Positions 24,330-33,659 are shown, numbered from the stretch's first letter. The stretch: DNA of 42,072 bases from Treponema sp. (GCA_022510865.1 JAFLSQ010000019.1:1-42072), one strand, 5' to 3'. Made by a program: numbers and translations. Notes: generated from the sequence alone by a model not told the origin.

Positions 24330-25094
24330 TTATAGCCTCACCGGAATGCCAGAGGCATCCAGCGCGTTTTTGATTCCGCCGATTGTGTACGTTCCGTTGT
24401 GAACCATGCTCGCTATCAGAGCGGCATCCGCACAGCCGTCCGTAAGAACTTCTGCAAGATGCCCGGGTTTTCCGCCGCCGCCGCTGGCAATCACCGGGAC
24501 ATCCACGCTCTGGGCAATCATTTTTGTGAGCGTGATTTCATAGCCGTTTTTTGTGCCGTCCGCGTCCATCGAATTCAGCACGATTTCTCCTGCGCCAAGG
24601 CTCACGCCCTTTTTCGCCCATTCCAGGGCATCCAAATCAGTTTTGATTCGCCCGCCGTTTATGTAAACCCTGTAGCCGCTTGGCATGAGCGGGTCGCGCA
24701 GCGCGTCCATCGCGAGCACCATGCACTGGTTCCCGAAAATGCGCGCCCCATCACTGATGAGCTGTGGATTTTTGACCGCCTGGGAATTCAGGGAGATTTT
24801 TTCCGCGCCCGCAAGGATTGTCGAGCGGATGTCCTCAATGCTGCTTATTCCGCCGCCCACGCAGAACGGAATGAACACTTTCGAGGCAACGTCAGAAATC
24901 AGCTCAAGAATCGGGCCGCGTCCTCTTGCGGATGCGATGATGTCGTAAAAAACAAGCTCGTCCACACCCTGACGGTAATACTTTTCCGCCATCTCCACCG
25001 GGTCTCCGATGTCGATGTTGTTCTGGAATTTAACGCCTTTTGTAGTCCGTCCGTCCTTGACATCAAGGCAGACAATTATCCGTTTTTTAAGCAT
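24330..25094 (-). CDS. hisF: Imidazole glycerol phosphate synthase cyclase subunit
   Basis: A 254-residue TIM barrel of normal HisF length. The two catalytic aspartates are Asp11 in V-C-L-D-V-K-D-G and Asp near 130 in L-A-M-D-A. Other motifs are [19 protein letters not shown] and A-S-G-G-G-G-K. It uses ammonia from HisH to make imidazole glycerol phosphate and AICAR. It is 16 bases behind hisH with GAGG before the ATG. No other histidine gene is present in this window, so a role outside histidine synthesis is possible. Confidence 0.95.
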   Translation of the reverse strand: MLKKRIIVCLDVKDGRTTKGVKFQNNIDIGDPVEMAEKYYRQGVDELVFYDIIASARGRGPILELISDVASKVFIPFCVGGGISSIEDIRSTILAGAEKISLNSQAVKNPQLISDGARIFGNQCMVLAMDALRDPLMPSGYRVYINGGRIKTDLDALEWAKKGVSLGAGEIVLNSMDADGTKNGYEITLTKMIAQSVDVPVIASGGGGKPGHLAEVLTDGCADAALIASMVHNGTYTIGGIKNALDASGIPVRL

Positions 25095-25110
25095 AGCAAG
25101 TCCTCAAAAA

Positions 25111-25734
25111 TCACAGCGCGGCAAAATTGCGCAGAATCGCAAGCCCCGCCTCTCCGCTTTTTTCCGGATGGAACTGGCAGGCAAAAATATTCCCGCTCTG
25201 GATTACCGCGGGAACTTTCACGCCGTAATCCGCCTGCGCCATCACAACGCCCGTGTCATCCGGGCAGATTACATAGGAGTGGACAAAATAAAAATCCGAT
25301 TTTTCCGGCACGCCCGCAAGAATCGGGCATCCTCCGTTTTTGATTTCAAAGTTGTTCCATCCCATGTGCGGGATTTTAAATCCTTTTGAGATGATGTTCT
25401 TGTCAAGCGACTCAAAATACCGGATTTTTCCGCGCACAAGGCCAAGGCATTCCGTGTCGCCCTCCTCGGAATGCTCAAAAATTATCTGCGAGCCAAGGCA
25501 GATTCCAAGCAGCGGACGATTCTCTGACGCTGCCTGGCGCAGAAATTTGTCGAACCCGGTGGTTTTCAGCTGTCTCATTGAATATGCGGCATCTCCGACC
25601 CCCGGAAAAATCAGTTTGTCGCAGCCGTGCAGGTCATCCGGATTTTTTGAGCATAAAAAATCGATTTCCAGACTTCGCAGCGCGCGCTCAACGCTCGTGA
25701 TGTTCCCGGCGTTGTAATCAACAATCCCAATCAT
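25111..25734 (-). CDS. hisH: Imidazole glycerol phosphate synthase glutaminase subunit
   Basis: A 207-residue class I glutamine amidotransferase with the triad Cys79 (L-G-I-C-L-G-S), His189 and Glu191 (Q-F-H-P-E-K-S-G). D-Y-N-A-G-N opens the protein as in other HisH enzymes. It supplies ammonia to HisF. The chosen start is the ATG at 25734. There is no Shine-Dalgarno, and a TATAAT box ends seven bases before the ATG, so the mRNA is probably leaderless. An upstream TTG at 25740 would lie before the predicted transcript start. Confidence 0.95.
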   Translation of the reverse strand: MIGIVDYNAGNITSVERALRSLEIDFLCSKNPDDLHGCDKLIFPGVGDAAYSMRQLKTTGFDKFLRQAASENRPLLGICLGSQIIFEHSEEGDTECLGLVRGKIRYFESLDKNIISKGFKIPHMGWNNFEIKNGGCPILAGVPEKSDFYFVHSYVICPDDTGVVMAQADYGVKVPAVIQSGNIFACQFHPEKSGEAGLAILRNFAAL

Positions 25735-25741
25735 GGACAAA

Positions 25742-25785
25742 ATTATAAATGAAAAGTTGCAGTTTTTCCATAAAAAACCGATATT
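25742..25785. promoter_or_regulatory. Back-to-back promoters of hisH (-) and orf25792 (+)
   Basis: Minus strand: TATAAT at 25742-25747, seven bases before the hisH ATG. Plus strand: TTGCAG (25757-25762), a 17-bp spacer and GATATT (25780-25785), six bases before the ATG at 25792. Both place the first transcribed base at or next to the start codon. Confidence 0.6.
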
Positions 25786-25791
25786 TTTACT

Positions 25792-26025
25792 ATGGGTATC
25801 AAAGATTATATTTCCATGAGTCTTGAGGTCATCAGGGATTTTAACGTCATCATCACGGTGATTGCCATGCTTCTTGTGGTGGAATTCACAAGATTTGTGG
25901 CAAGCTCCAGAAGGCGTGTGAAACGGACAAAAGTGAGGAAATCCAAAATGGTGAAACCTGCAAAACCAGCCAAGCCCGCGCCCGAACCGGAAGAATCGTC
26001 CGATGAGGAAGAAATTTCAGAATAA
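25792..26025 (+). CDS. Small single-helix membrane protein
   Basis: A 77-residue protein with one membrane helix (about 17-35, V-I-I-T-V-I-A-M-L-L-V-V-E-F). A strongly basic stretch follows (S-S-R-R-R-V-K-R-T-K-V-R-K) and then a Pro/Ala/Lys linker and an acidic end (E-E-S-S-D-E-E-E-I-S-E). The basic patch after the helix points to a cytoplasmic tail. No family is recognised. No ribosome site is visible and the promoter sits against the start codon, as for its divergent neighbour hisH. Confidence 0.65.
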   Translation: MGIKDYISMSLEVIRDFNVIITVIAMLLVVEFTRFVASSRRRVKRTKVRKSKMVKPAKPAKPAPEPEESSDEEEISE

Positions 26026-26075
26026 TTCTCACAATCTTTTCATAAAATGAAATTTTCCGGACTATTATAACAGTG

Positions 26076-27611
26076 ATGGAAAATTTATCTGCGACATACG
26101 AGGAAGCCCGCGAGGATTTTCTTTCTGCGCTCGCATGCAAAAATTTCGGGATTCCATACATTTATCCTTGGCAAAGATTTGTCGTGACCTGCATTCTGGA
26201 CGCTTATGAGTGCAGGCGCGAAAATCAGGGGCAGGACGATTTTTCTACCGCAGCCCTAGGGGATGACTCGTACTGCCACGGCAGGCAGATTGTCCTGCTT
26301 CCGACCGGGGCGGGAAAATCGCTTTGTTTTCAGCTTCCGGCGCTTGTTTTTCCCGGGTCAACGCTCGTAATCTATCCGCTTCTCGCGCTTATGGCAGACC
26401 AGCAGCGGCGGATGGCCGGAACATCGCTTGGCAGTGTCATGTTCCGTGGCGGAATGACGGTCGTGGAAATAGAGGAGAATTTCAGGCGGATTGACGAGGG
26501 CGCGAAAATCATAATTGCGAACCCGGAAGTGCTGAAAAATCAGCGGATTATGGAGCGTCTGCGCGGCATCGGGATAAGCCACATCGCAATTGATGAGGCG
26601 CATTGTTGCAGCGAGTGGGGCGATTCTTTCCGGCCCGCTTATCTTGGCCTTGGCGATGTCATAAAAAAGATAAATCCGCCGGTCGTGACGGCATTCACGG
26701 CGACTGCCTCGCCGTCCGTGCTTGAGAGAGTTAGCCGGATTCTTTTTGACGGGCAGGCTCATATAATCCGCAGTGAGAGCGACCGCAAGAATATCTGGTA
26801 CTATGTGCGGTATGCGGCCGCGAAGAAAAAGGAGGCTCTGTATCTTGCCAGCACGCAGCCGCGCCCCATGATAATTTTCTGCGGGACCCGCGCGAAGGCG
26901 GAGGACATGGCGATGGAACTGAACGTGTTTTTTGGTGATGATACAGCGCGGTTCTATCATGCAGGGCTTGCGCGCGCTGAGAAAGATGCAGTGGAGAAGT
27001 GGTTCTACGACAGCACGGACGGTGTGCTCTGCGCGACCTGCGCCTATGGAATGGGCGTTGACAAAAAGGATATAAAAACCGTGGTTCATCTGGATGCGCC
27101 CTCTACGGCGGAGGCGTACATTCAGGAGGCGGGGCGCGGCGGGCGTGACGGCAGCGTCGCAAAGGCGTTTCTTATCTGGAGTCCTGCGGATTCGGTCAGA
27201 TTTGCCGCCTTTCCCGATGGAAGCCGTGCGGTCTATATGCGAGAATTCGCGGAGAGCAGCCGGTGCCGCCGTCAGGTTCTGCTGGACGCGCTCGGGGCGG
27301 AGCAGGCTGTTTGCAGCGGCTGCGATGTCTGCAACGGCGAGACAAACCTTCATGAGGCGGACTGGACTGTGGCGCAGGGCTTAGTGCGCAGAAACCGTTT
27401 TTTATACACGAAAAACATTCTGGAGGAGCGGCTTTTCCGCGAGCTTAACATTCAGTCAAGGAAACATTTCGGCATGAACGCATGGACTCACGGTGACTGC
27501 GCCGATGTCGTTGACCAGATGATTGAGAGAGGATTTGTGAGAGAAGGACGCGGATTGCGCAGGCTTTTCTGGCGAGGCGGACTTCACGCCCCTGCCACAG
27601 ATTCCGGATGA
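26076..27611 (+). CDS. recQ: RecQ-family ATP-dependent DNA helicase
   Basis: A 511-residue superfamily 2 helicase. Motif I is L-L-P-T-G-A-G-K-S (Lys81), motif II is D-E-A-H-C-C-S-E-W-G and motif VI is Q-E-A-G-R-G-G-R-D. T-A-F-T-A-T-A is motif III. The RecQ zinc cysteines (S-R-C-R-R-Q and C-S-G-C-D-V-C) follow near 415-435. A short winged-helix-like end closes the protein; no HRDC domain is present. An N-terminal extension of about 30 residues precedes the Q-motif region (Y-P-W-Q-R-F-V-V). Start ATG at 26076, or GTG one codon earlier. TATTAT ends seven bases before the ATG with no ribosome site, so it may be leaderless. Confidence 0.9.
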   Translation: MENLSATYEEAREDFLSALACKNFGIPYIYPWQRFVVTCILDAYECRRENQGQDDFSTAALGDDSYCHGRQIVLLPTGAGKSLCFQLPALVFPGSTLVIYPLLALMADQQRRMAGTSLGSVMFRGGMTVVEIEENFRRIDEGAKIIIANPEVLKNQRIMERLRGIGISHIAIDEAHCCSEWGDSFRPAYLGLGDVIKKINPPVVTAFTATASPSVLERVSRILFDGQAHIIRSESDRKNIWYYVRYAAAKKKEALYLASTQPRPMIIFCGTRAKAEDMAMELNVFFGDDTARFYHAGLARAEKDAVEKWFYDSTDGVLCATCAYGMGVDKKDIKTVVHLDAPSTAEAYIQEAGRGGRDGSVAKAFLIWSPADSVRFAAFPDGSRAVYMREFAESSRCRRQVLLDALGAEQAVCSGCDVCNGETNLHEADWTVAQGLVRRNRFLYTKNILEERLFRELNIQSRKHFGMNAWTHGDCADVVDQMIERGFVREGRGLRRLFWRGGLHAPATDSG

Positions 27612-27633
27612 TTGTGCGCAGTCTGCGGTCGGG

Positions 27634-28845
27634 CTAATCCATCAGGATAATCTCGACGCGCCGGTTCTTGCTTCGTCCCTCCTCCGTGTCATTGTCCGCA
27701 ATCGGCTCTGTCGCGCCTTTTCCCTGCGTGAAAACGTGGTGGTCATCGCGCACACCGAGTCCGACAAGATAATCCGCAACGCTCTGCGCGCGCTGCTCGG
27801 AGAGCGTCTGCCTTGCGCCCGCGCTGCCCCTTGCCGCAGTGTGCCCGGTAATCAGGAGGTCGTTCGAGTATTCTTTCAGAAGCTGCCCGATTTTTCTGAG
27901 TTTCTCTTTTTCGGAGTCCATCAGGCGGTCAGAATCAGGCTCAAACTGGATGTTCTCAATGCTGATTGTCAGCCCTTTTTCTCCGCGCTTCACTGAAATG
28001 TTGTCCAGCTTGTATTTTTTCACGGATTTCTCGATTTTCTTCATGTTCTGGTCATCATTCAGGGATTTGTAGCCTGTCACCTCGCCGTGCGACACACCGC
28101 GGTAAACAAACTGATTGCCCGTAATGTCCTGCAAGACAATCTCGAATTCCTCGTTGTAATGGTCGATGTCTCCCTTGGAGTTGTCCCAGAAAATCTTCTG
28201 ACGGGCATGGCCTGTCATCGCACGGAAAGTGCTTCCTTGATACATATCCGCGATTTTTCCGCTCTGCTCAAAACTGTACTCCACGTCAATCACCTGGAGT
28301 TTTTTACCGTCAATCGTCTCATCGCCGGAGTAAGTGTAAGTCGCGGTGAACGGTGCCTCAATCGCACTGTCCATGTGAAAAAGGGCGCGGCAATCATGCA
28401 CCTCTTTGCCTTCCGCAGTCCAGCTCTCGCCTTTTTTTACGGGATAGCCCGGAAAACTCGGGATGCCTTGGACTGTCGGCAGGTACGGATTCTGAGAGTC
28501 GAACAGACGGCCGTTGTCATCGCGCTTGATTCTAACCTCTGATTCCTCGCCCCAGCTCAGGTTTTTGCCGGAATGCTCCATGAGGCTGTTCTGCGTGGTC
28601 ATGTACTGCGTGTGGAGCAGAGCCGCGCCGTCAGTATCAACCTCTGTGATTGTCGTGGATGTCCTGTTGATGAATTGCGTCCTGTTGTTCAGGTAGCCGT
28701 TTATGTACGCCTCCTCCTCCACCGTTGAGATGTGGGAGACTGAATCACCTGATTTCTGCTTGAATTTAAAAAGCACGCTGTCGGCGCAGAAACCTCTGAG
28801 CGTAAGGGCAGCGAATCCCGCCGCGAGGACAATTTTCTTTTTCAT
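27634..28845 (-). CDS. OmpA-domain envelope protein
   Basis: A 403-residue protein with a signal peptide (about 1-21, ending G-F-C-A). A beta-rich domain of about 260 residues follows, and then a C-terminal OmpA/peptidoglycan-binding domain (about 290-403: I-Q-F-E-P-D-S-D-R-L, L-I-T-G-H-T-A-A-R-G, L-S-E-Q-R-A-Q-S-V-A-D-Y-L and S-K-N-R-R-V-E-I). The C-terminal domain should tie it to the cell wall. The N-terminal part is not an assigned barrel. GGAGG precedes the ATG, and the probable promoter (TTGCGG-17-CATTAT) is divergent from the endonuclease gene. Confidence 0.88.
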   Translation of the reverse strand: MKKKIVLAAGFAALTLRGFCADSVLFKFKQKSGDSVSHISTVEEEAYINGYLNNRTQFINRTSTTITEVDTDGAALLHTQYMTTQNSLMEHSGKNLSWGEESEVRIKRDDNGRLFDSQNPYLPTVQGIPSFPGYPVKKGESWTAEGKEVHDCRALFHMDSAIEAPFTATYTYSGDETIDGKKLQVIDVEYSFEQSGKIADMYQGSTFRAMTGHARQKIFWDNSKGDIDHYNEEFEIVLQDITGNQFVYRGVSHGEVTGYKSLNDDQNMKKIEKSVKKYKLDNISVKRGEKGLTISIENIQFEPDSDRLMDSEKEKLRKIGQLLKEYSNDLLITGHTAARGSAGARQTLSEQRAQSVADYLVGLGVRDDHHVFTQGKGATEPIADNDTEEGRSKNRRVEIILMD

Positions 28846-28882
28846 GCAAAACCTCCGCTCTGATTATCGGAAAAGGACCGGC

Positions 28883-28922
28883 ATAATGAAGTCTTTTTTT
28901 ATGAGCCGCAATTTTGTATAAT
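28883..28922. promoter_or_regulatory. Overlapping divergent promoters
   Basis: Minus strand: TTGCGG (28906-28911), 17 bp, CATTAT (28883-28888), for the OmpA-domain gene. Plus strand: TATAAT (28917-28922), six bases before the ATG at 28929, with no clear -35. The two elements sit within 40 bp, so the genes may exclude each other's transcription. Confidence 0.55.
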
Positions 28923-28928
28923 TGGCGC

Positions 28929-29345
28929 ATGGAAATCATTCTGAATCTGATTCATAACCCCTTGTTTTTTCCCGCGGTTGCGATAATCCTTTTTCTTTTG
29001 CTGATTGTTCAGACCGTCCGCCTTCATTCAGACCGCCGCCGTCTGCGCTCGGACGCAATCAGACGCTCAAAAGCGGTGATTGGCGGGCAGATGATTGAGC
29101 AGGTCGCGCCTTTTCTGCCGGGATTTCCCTGCAACCCCGCGGACTGCCGTTTCATCGGAAAGCCTGTGGATTTTGTGGCGTTCCCGGGGCTTGCCCAGAC
29201 CAACACCGTGGACGAGGTTCTTCTGATTGAGGTTAAGACCGGAAAATCCGACCTGAGCGCGCGTGAGAAAGATGTGCGGCGCGCCGTAAGAAAGGGCAGG
29301 GTGCGCTATGTCGTCTACAGGCAGGACACCGCGCCCGAAAAATGA
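28929..29345 (+). CDS. Membrane-tethered endonuclease related to archaeal Holliday junction resolvase
   Basis: A 138-residue protein. An N-terminal membrane helix (about 10-28) is followed by a basic linker and a nuclease-like domain with the family pattern G-G-Q-M-I-E-Q, F-L-P-G-F-P-C-N-P-A-D-C-R-F-I-G, P-V-D-F-V-A-F and L-L-I-E-V-K-T-G-K-S. The D...E-V-K arrangement is the PD-(D/E)XK core. It ends G-R-V-R-Y-V-V-Y. The family is widespread but its role is unproven. The ATG at 28929 has no ribosome site and lies six bases from TATAAT, so a leaderless mRNA is likely. An open frame from 28914 is only an upstream extension. Confidence 0.82.
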   Translation: MEIILNLIHNPLFFPAVAIILFLLLIVQTVRLHSDRRRLRSDAIRRSKAVIGGQMIEQVAPFLPGFPCNPADCRFIGKPVDFVAFPGLAQTNTVDEVLLIEVKTGKSDLSAREKDVRRAVRKGRVRYVVYRQDTAPEK

Positions 29346-29451
29346 CTGCGCCGCAGAATCAGAGCAAGCGGCTGTGATTTGCGGCACAAAAATCGGATTG
29401 GATGGCTTTGAATCCGGGCGGGAAAATCCCGGGACTTGTGATTGCCCGCTT

Positions 29452-30498
29452 TCAGTTCAGAATTCTAAGCCGCTCCCACTGCTCGTAGTATTTTTCCAGA
29501 TAATCGCCGATGTCATTTTTCAGCTCGCAGTTCTCAAGGGCATCCGCGCTGTACATTGGCTCTGTGGTCATGTACTGCTGGGCCTCAAGGTTCACGTAGC
29601 ACGGGAAGCGGAAAAAATCCAGGAATTTCGCGTAATTTTCCGGACGATGGATGAAATTGATGAACTCGGTGGCAAGCTCCGCGTTCTTTGAGTCTTTGAG
29701 GATGCACATGCTGTCAAGATAGCTCGGGCCGCCGTCCTCGGGAATCCAGAAGTCGATTGTGGACTCCCACTCGTCTTTTGGAACCTCGCCGAAAATCACC
29801 TCGGCATAGCCCTGGCAGAGCCAGAGGTCGCCGCGCGCAAAATCCTTGCCGAAGCCCTCCGCATCAAATTTTACGATGTTCGGAAGCCATTCGTTTTTAA
29901 TCAGGTCAACCGCCTCCTTAAGCTCGCTGTCGTTCGTGGTGCAGACGCTGTGACCGTTATACATGAGCGCGTCACCGATGACCTCGCGGTAATCGTCCAT
30001 CATCGAGGCGTGCCCCTTGAACTGGCTGTCCGCAAAAATGTTCCATGTGCGCTCGTACTCGCTGCTCACTTTCTTTTTGTTCACGCTGATTCCCGCCGCG
30101 CCAAAATAATACGGCACTGCAAAAATCATCTCCGGGTCATAAGTGACTTTCTCAAGGACTGACGGATTGATTTTAGACCTGTTCGTGAATTTCTCCTGGA
30201 CAATCGGCTGGAGCATATCCTTTGACATGAGGATTGAGACGTAATCCTGCGAGGGCACGACAATATCAAAACTTCTCGCGCCTCCGTTCACAAGTTTGTT
30301 GAACATTGTCTCGTTCGAGTCGTATTCTGTGACGACGACCTTGCAGCCGAATTCCTGCTCAAAATCCTTCACGACATCGCTGGGGGTGTAGTAAGTCCAG
30401 CTGTAAAGTTTCAGGACTTGTTTTTTCTCGCAGGAGACAAGACCTGCCGCCGCGACGAGCGCACAAAAAATCACTGCGATTCTTGAAGTTTTTCTCAT
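29452..30498 (-). CDS. potD: Spermidine/putrescine ABC transporter substrate-binding lipoprotein
   Basis: A 348-residue binding protein. The signal peptide ends at a lipobox with Cys23 (G-L-V-S-C-E-K-K). The family pattern follows: L-K-L-Y-S-W-T-Y-Y-T-P-S-D-V-V-K-D-F-E-Q, F-D-I-V-V-P-S-Q-D-Y-V and G-D-L-W-L-C-Q-G-Y-A-E-V. It captures polyamines outside the membrane for PotBC. It is the last gene of the minus-strand operon potA-potB-potC-potD, 36 bases behind potC. The annotated specificity could also be putrescine only. Confidence 0.92.
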   Translation of the reverse strand: MRKTSRIAVIFCALVAAAGLVSCEKKQVLKLYSWTYYTPSDVVKDFEQEFGCKVVVTEYDSNETMFNKLVNGGARSFDIVVPSQDYVSILMSKDMLQPIVQEKFTNRSKINPSVLEKVTYDPEMIFAVPYYFGAAGISVNKKKVSSEYERTWNIFADSQFKGHASMMDDYREVIGDALMYNGHSVCTTNDSELKEAVDLIKNEWLPNIVKFDAEGFGKDFARGDLWLCQGYAEVIFGEVPKDEWESTIDFWIPEDGGPSYLDSMCILKDSKNAELATEFINFIHRPENYAKFLDFFRFPCYVNLEAQQYMTTEPMYSADALENCELKNDIGDYLEKYYEQWERLRILN

Positions 30499-30534
30499 AA
30501 AAATCCTCTGAAAATAAAATGTATTTTTGGTGCG

Positions 30535-31404
30535 TCAATGCCCCGCGGCAAAGTTTTTCAATCCCTTGCGCAGAGCAACCGCAATAAGGCCAATCATAAT
30601 AATCATCACAAAAGAAAGCGCGTTGATTACCGGGCTGACTCCGTGACGAATCATATTATACACAAAAATGGGCAGAGTCTCCACGTTTCCGTTCACAAGC
30701 GATGTGATTACAAAATCCTCGATTGAGAGCGTGATGCTCATCATAAATCCGCTGAGAATTCCGGGCATTATGGCGGGGATAATCACCTTGAACAAGGTCT
30801 GTCGCTCGGTCGCGCCAAGGTCGTGGCTCGCCTCAATGATTGAGTAGTCGAATTCGTCCACGCGCGAGCTGACCATCAGATAAACGAACGGCAGGCAGAA
30901 AGTTGTGTGCGCTATGATTATTGTGCCAAGCCCTAGGTTCATGTGGATTCCGCTCAGAAAAATCAGCAGGGATACGCCCATAATCACTTCCGGCAGGACC
31001 ATCGGCAAAAAACTCACGGACTGAATGTAATTTTTCCCGAAAAATTTGTACCAGCTGATTCCGATTGCCGCAAGACTTCCGAGCACGGTGGCAATCACTG
31101 CGGAGCTGACGGCCACAATCGCGCTGAAAAGCAGGCTCATCCAAAGCTCGCCGGAATGCAGAATCAAATCCTCGTACCAGCGCAGCGAGACCCCGGTGAA
31201 ACGCGCCCCCTCAGATTTATTGAACGAGAAAATTATGATTACAAAAAGCGGGATGTAAAGAAAAAGCAGCGTGATAATCAGAACCGTGCGCGAGAGCGAG
31301 TATGCGGGCGCGTGACGCTTCCATGACCGCTTCGCATGCCTGTAGTTCTCTGATTTTGGCTTTCTGTGCAGTATTGCAAGTATGACTGAAACTAAGAATT
31401 CCAT
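30535..31404 (-). CDS. potC: Spermidine/putrescine ABC transporter permease
   Basis: A 289-residue permease with about six membrane helices and the ABC-permease EAA loop (E-A-S-H-D-L-G-A-T-E-R-Q-T-L-F-K-V-I-I-P). The start is the ATG at 31404, with GAGGACACAGCA upstream and ten bases after potB. The longer open frame to 31581 lies inside potB and is not used. An N-terminal basic stretch of about 40 residues (R-H-A-K-R-S-W-K-R-H) precedes the first helix, longer than in most PotC proteins. It pairs with PotB as the membrane channel. Confidence 0.92.
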   Translation of the reverse strand: MEFLVSVILAILHRKPKSENYRHAKRSWKRHAPAYSLSRTVLIITLLFLYIPLFVIIIFSFNKSEGARFTGVSLRWYEDLILHSGELWMSLLFSAIVAVSSAVIATVLGSLAAIGISWYKFFGKNYIQSVSFLPMVLPEVIMGVSLLIFLSGIHMNLGLGTIIIAHTTFCLPFVYLMVSSRVDEFDYSIIEASHDLGATERQTLFKVIIPAIMPGILSGFMMSITLSIEDFVITSLVNGNVETLPIFVYNMIRHGVSPVINALSFVMIIMIGLIAVALRKGLKNFAAGH

Positions 31405-31414
31405 TGCTGTGTCC

Positions 31415-32419
31415 TCATTTTGCGGCGGCCGCATCGCTGATGGCTGTGACAATCTCGGGAACGCCAGAATCCTCTTTTCCGGCGGATTTTTTGAGCCTCT
31501 TGTCTTTTTTATCAGATGCCAGCATGAAAAGTATTGCCGCCATCGTGATGATTGTGAGCACCACGCTGAACGCCGATGCAAGCGGAAGATTCCGCGCTTT
31601 CTGAATCTGATCCATAATCACGTTGCCGAGCATATAACTTTTTGTGCTTCCCACAAGCTGCGGAACGGTGTAATTACCGAAAACCGGAATGAACGTGAAA
31701 ATCAGGGAGCTGACAATCCCGCTTTTTATTCCGGGAATCAGGATTTTGAGCATTGACTGCATTTTTGTCGCGCCAAGGTCACGCGCCGCCTCCAGAAGAG
31801 AGAAGTCAAAGCGGTCAACGGCCGTAAAAATCGGGAGGATTGCGTAGGGCAGGTACATATAAATGCTCACGATGATTACCGCGCCTTTTGTGTACATGAA
31901 TTTGTGCGGACGGAATACAAAATCCTTTTTGCCGGTCAAGGCCGCGAAAATCCGCTCAAAAAATCCGCAGAGTTGATTTAAAAGACCTGCCTCGCCAAGA
32001 ATGCTCTGCCACGCGAAAATGCGTATCAGCGAATTTGTGAGGAACGGGATAATCACAAGAATCAGGAGGATTGTCTGATTTTTGCTCCTTGCGATTGCAT
32101 AGCCGCACGGAATTGCTATGAGGATTGAGACCAGGGTCGCAATGATTGTCATCCAGAGCGTGCGCCACAGAATCGGAAGATAGATGAAGCGGCCTGTGTC
32201 CTTATCCCTTGCGAAAATGGCCTTGTATGCGTCCAGAGAAAAATCTTTCTGAACGCCGCCGTGCATATCCTTGCGCATGAACGAGTAGCACAGGATTATG
32301 AGGATTGGAACTACGAAAAAAATCGTGAACCACACGCCCATTGGCCATCCGTAAGCGGAGCCTGTGGCCGCATTGCGGCGTTCTTTTGTAATGCCCGTGT
32401 TCTTTCTGCTGCTTCTCAT
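31415..32419 (-). CDS. potB: Spermidine/putrescine ABC transporter permease
   Basis: A 334-residue permease with about six helices. The N-terminus is basic and cytoplasmic. The PotB motifs include S-L-D-A-Y-K-A-I-F, N-S-L-I-R-I-F-A-W and the EAA loop (E-A-A-R-D-L-G-A-T-K-M-Q-S-M-L-K-I-L-I-P). A loop of about 25 residues (F-E-R-I-F-A-A-L-T-G-K-K-D-F) is a local insertion. The C-terminus is extended and charged. It starts three bases after potA. Confidence 0.93.
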   Translation of the reverse strand: MRSSRKNTGITKERRNAATGSAYGWPMGVWFTIFFVVPILIILCYSFMRKDMHGGVQKDFSLDAYKAIFARDKDTGRFIYLPILWRTLWMTIIATLVSILIAIPCGYAIARSKNQTILLILVIIPFLTNSLIRIFAWQSILGEAGLLNQLCGFFERIFAALTGKKDFVFRPHKFMYTKGAVIIVSIYMYLPYAILPIFTAVDRFDFSLLEAARDLGATKMQSMLKILIPGIKSGIVSSLIFTFIPVFGNYTVPQLVGSTKSYMLGNVIMDQIQKARNLPLASAFSVVLTIITMAAILFMLASDKKDKRLKKSAGKEDSGVPEIVTAISDAAAAK

Positions 32420-32422
32420 CGC

Positions 32423-33613
32423 TTATTTCTCAATGTCTTCTACTATGTATGCGTCCTCTGCCGACCACGAGACATACACTTTGTCTTTCCACTGGATTAC
32501 CGGGCCGTCGTCCATATAATCAGTGTGCTGCTTGAACACTTTGATTATTTTGCCCGTGTCAAGCCTCACATAGAATTTTGACTGGAAGCCAGAATAAATC
32601 GGCTCCTCCACAATTCCCGCGAACACGTTGATGTCCGTGCGTCCGTTCGTGTTGGGCGGCTCAAGCGTAATCCTGATTTTTTCCGGCCGGATTGTGAACG
32701 CGACTTTCTGCCCTTTGTCCGTGTGCTCGTAGTCTGTCACCTGCATGAAGCGGTCAAGTGCCTGCTCCGCGGCGGTGTCGGTTGCCAGCGGCGCCTGATT
32801 GCCAAGCTCTGGAACGGAGAGGGTCGCCATATAATCATCCTGACCCTTCGGGTCTTTGTGCGGAACGCAGTCAACCACCTCCGCGTCAAAAAGATTCGTC
32901 TCGCCTATGAACTGCGCCACAAACTGAGTCGCAGGGCTTTCATAAATCTCGTAAGGCGCACCGATTTGCAGGACATGGCCGTGGTTCATCACCGCGATTC
33001 TGTCTGACACAGAGAGCGCCTCCGCCTGGTCATGCGTCACATAAATGAACGTTATGCCAATCTGGTCGTGCAGGCGATCCAAATCCATCAGAAGGTTCGC
33101 GCGGAGCTTCGCGTCCAGCGCAGACAGAGGCTCGTCCAGAAGAAGGACTTTTGGCTCGTTGATGAGCGCGCGCGCTATCGCAACGCGCTGCTTTTGGCCG
33201 CCAGAGAGCTGGTTTGGCTTTTTATGGATGTGCTCGTCAAGCTGCACAAGATGCACATATTCCTTGACTTTGCGGTCAATCTCATCTTTTGGGAGCTTGC
33301 GTATTTTCAGGGGGAACGCAACGTTGTCGTAGACGCTCATGTGCGGGAACAGCGCATAAGTCTGGAAGACCGTGTTCGACTGCCTCTTGTCCGGATTCAG
33401 CGGAATGACGTTCGTGCCGTCAAAAAGAACCGCCCCGTCATCCGGAAACTCAAAGCCCGCGATGATGCGCAGAAGAGTGGTCTTTCCGCAGCCGGAAGGA
33501 CCTAGAAGTGAGAAAAACTCACCCGGCTCAATAGTAAAATTGATGTCATCCAGTGCGATAAAATCGCCGAATTTCTTGGATACATGATCAATGGTAACCT
33601 GACTTCCTTTCAC
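32423..33613 (-). CDS. potA: Spermidine/putrescine ABC transporter ATPase
   Basis: A 396-residue ATPase. Walker A is G-P-S-G-C-G-K-T (38-45). The signature L-S-G-G-Q-K-Q is near 137, and Walker B L-L-L-D-E-P is near 157. The C-terminal third is the TOBE regulatory part (I-R-P-E-K-I-R-I), with an extra segment near 245-285 (V-P-H-K-D-P-K-G-Q-D-D-Y). The start is GTG at 33613 with TTGAGG eight bases upstream. First gene of the pot operon. It powers polyamine import. Confidence 0.94.
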   Translation of the reverse strand: MKGSQVTIDHVSKKFGDFIALDDINFTIEPGEFFSLLGPSGCGKTTLLRIIAGFEFPDDGAVLFDGTNVIPLNPDKRQSNTVFQTYALFPHMSVYDNVAFPLKIRKLPKDEIDRKVKEYVHLVQLDEHIHKKPNQLSGGQKQRVAIARALINEPKVLLLDEPLSALDAKLRANLLMDLDRLHDQIGITFIYVTHDQAEALSVSDRIAVMNHGHVLQIGAPYEIYESPATQFVAQFIGETNLFDAEVVDCVPHKDPKGQDDYMATLSVPELGNQAPLATDTAAEQALDRFMQVTDYEHTDKGQKVAFTIRPEKIRITLEPPNTNGRTDINVFAGIVEEPIYSGFQSKFYVRLDTGKIIKVFKQHTDYMDDGPVIQWKDKVYVSWSAEDAYIVEDIEK

Positions 33614-33659
33614 TCAAGCAACCTCAATCTTGTGATATAATCCCGGAAAAGGATTTCTC

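Noticed and set aside
26358..27353. 331-codon minus-strand frame
   Set aside because: Shadow of recQ; composition is arginine- and alanine-rich with no domain.
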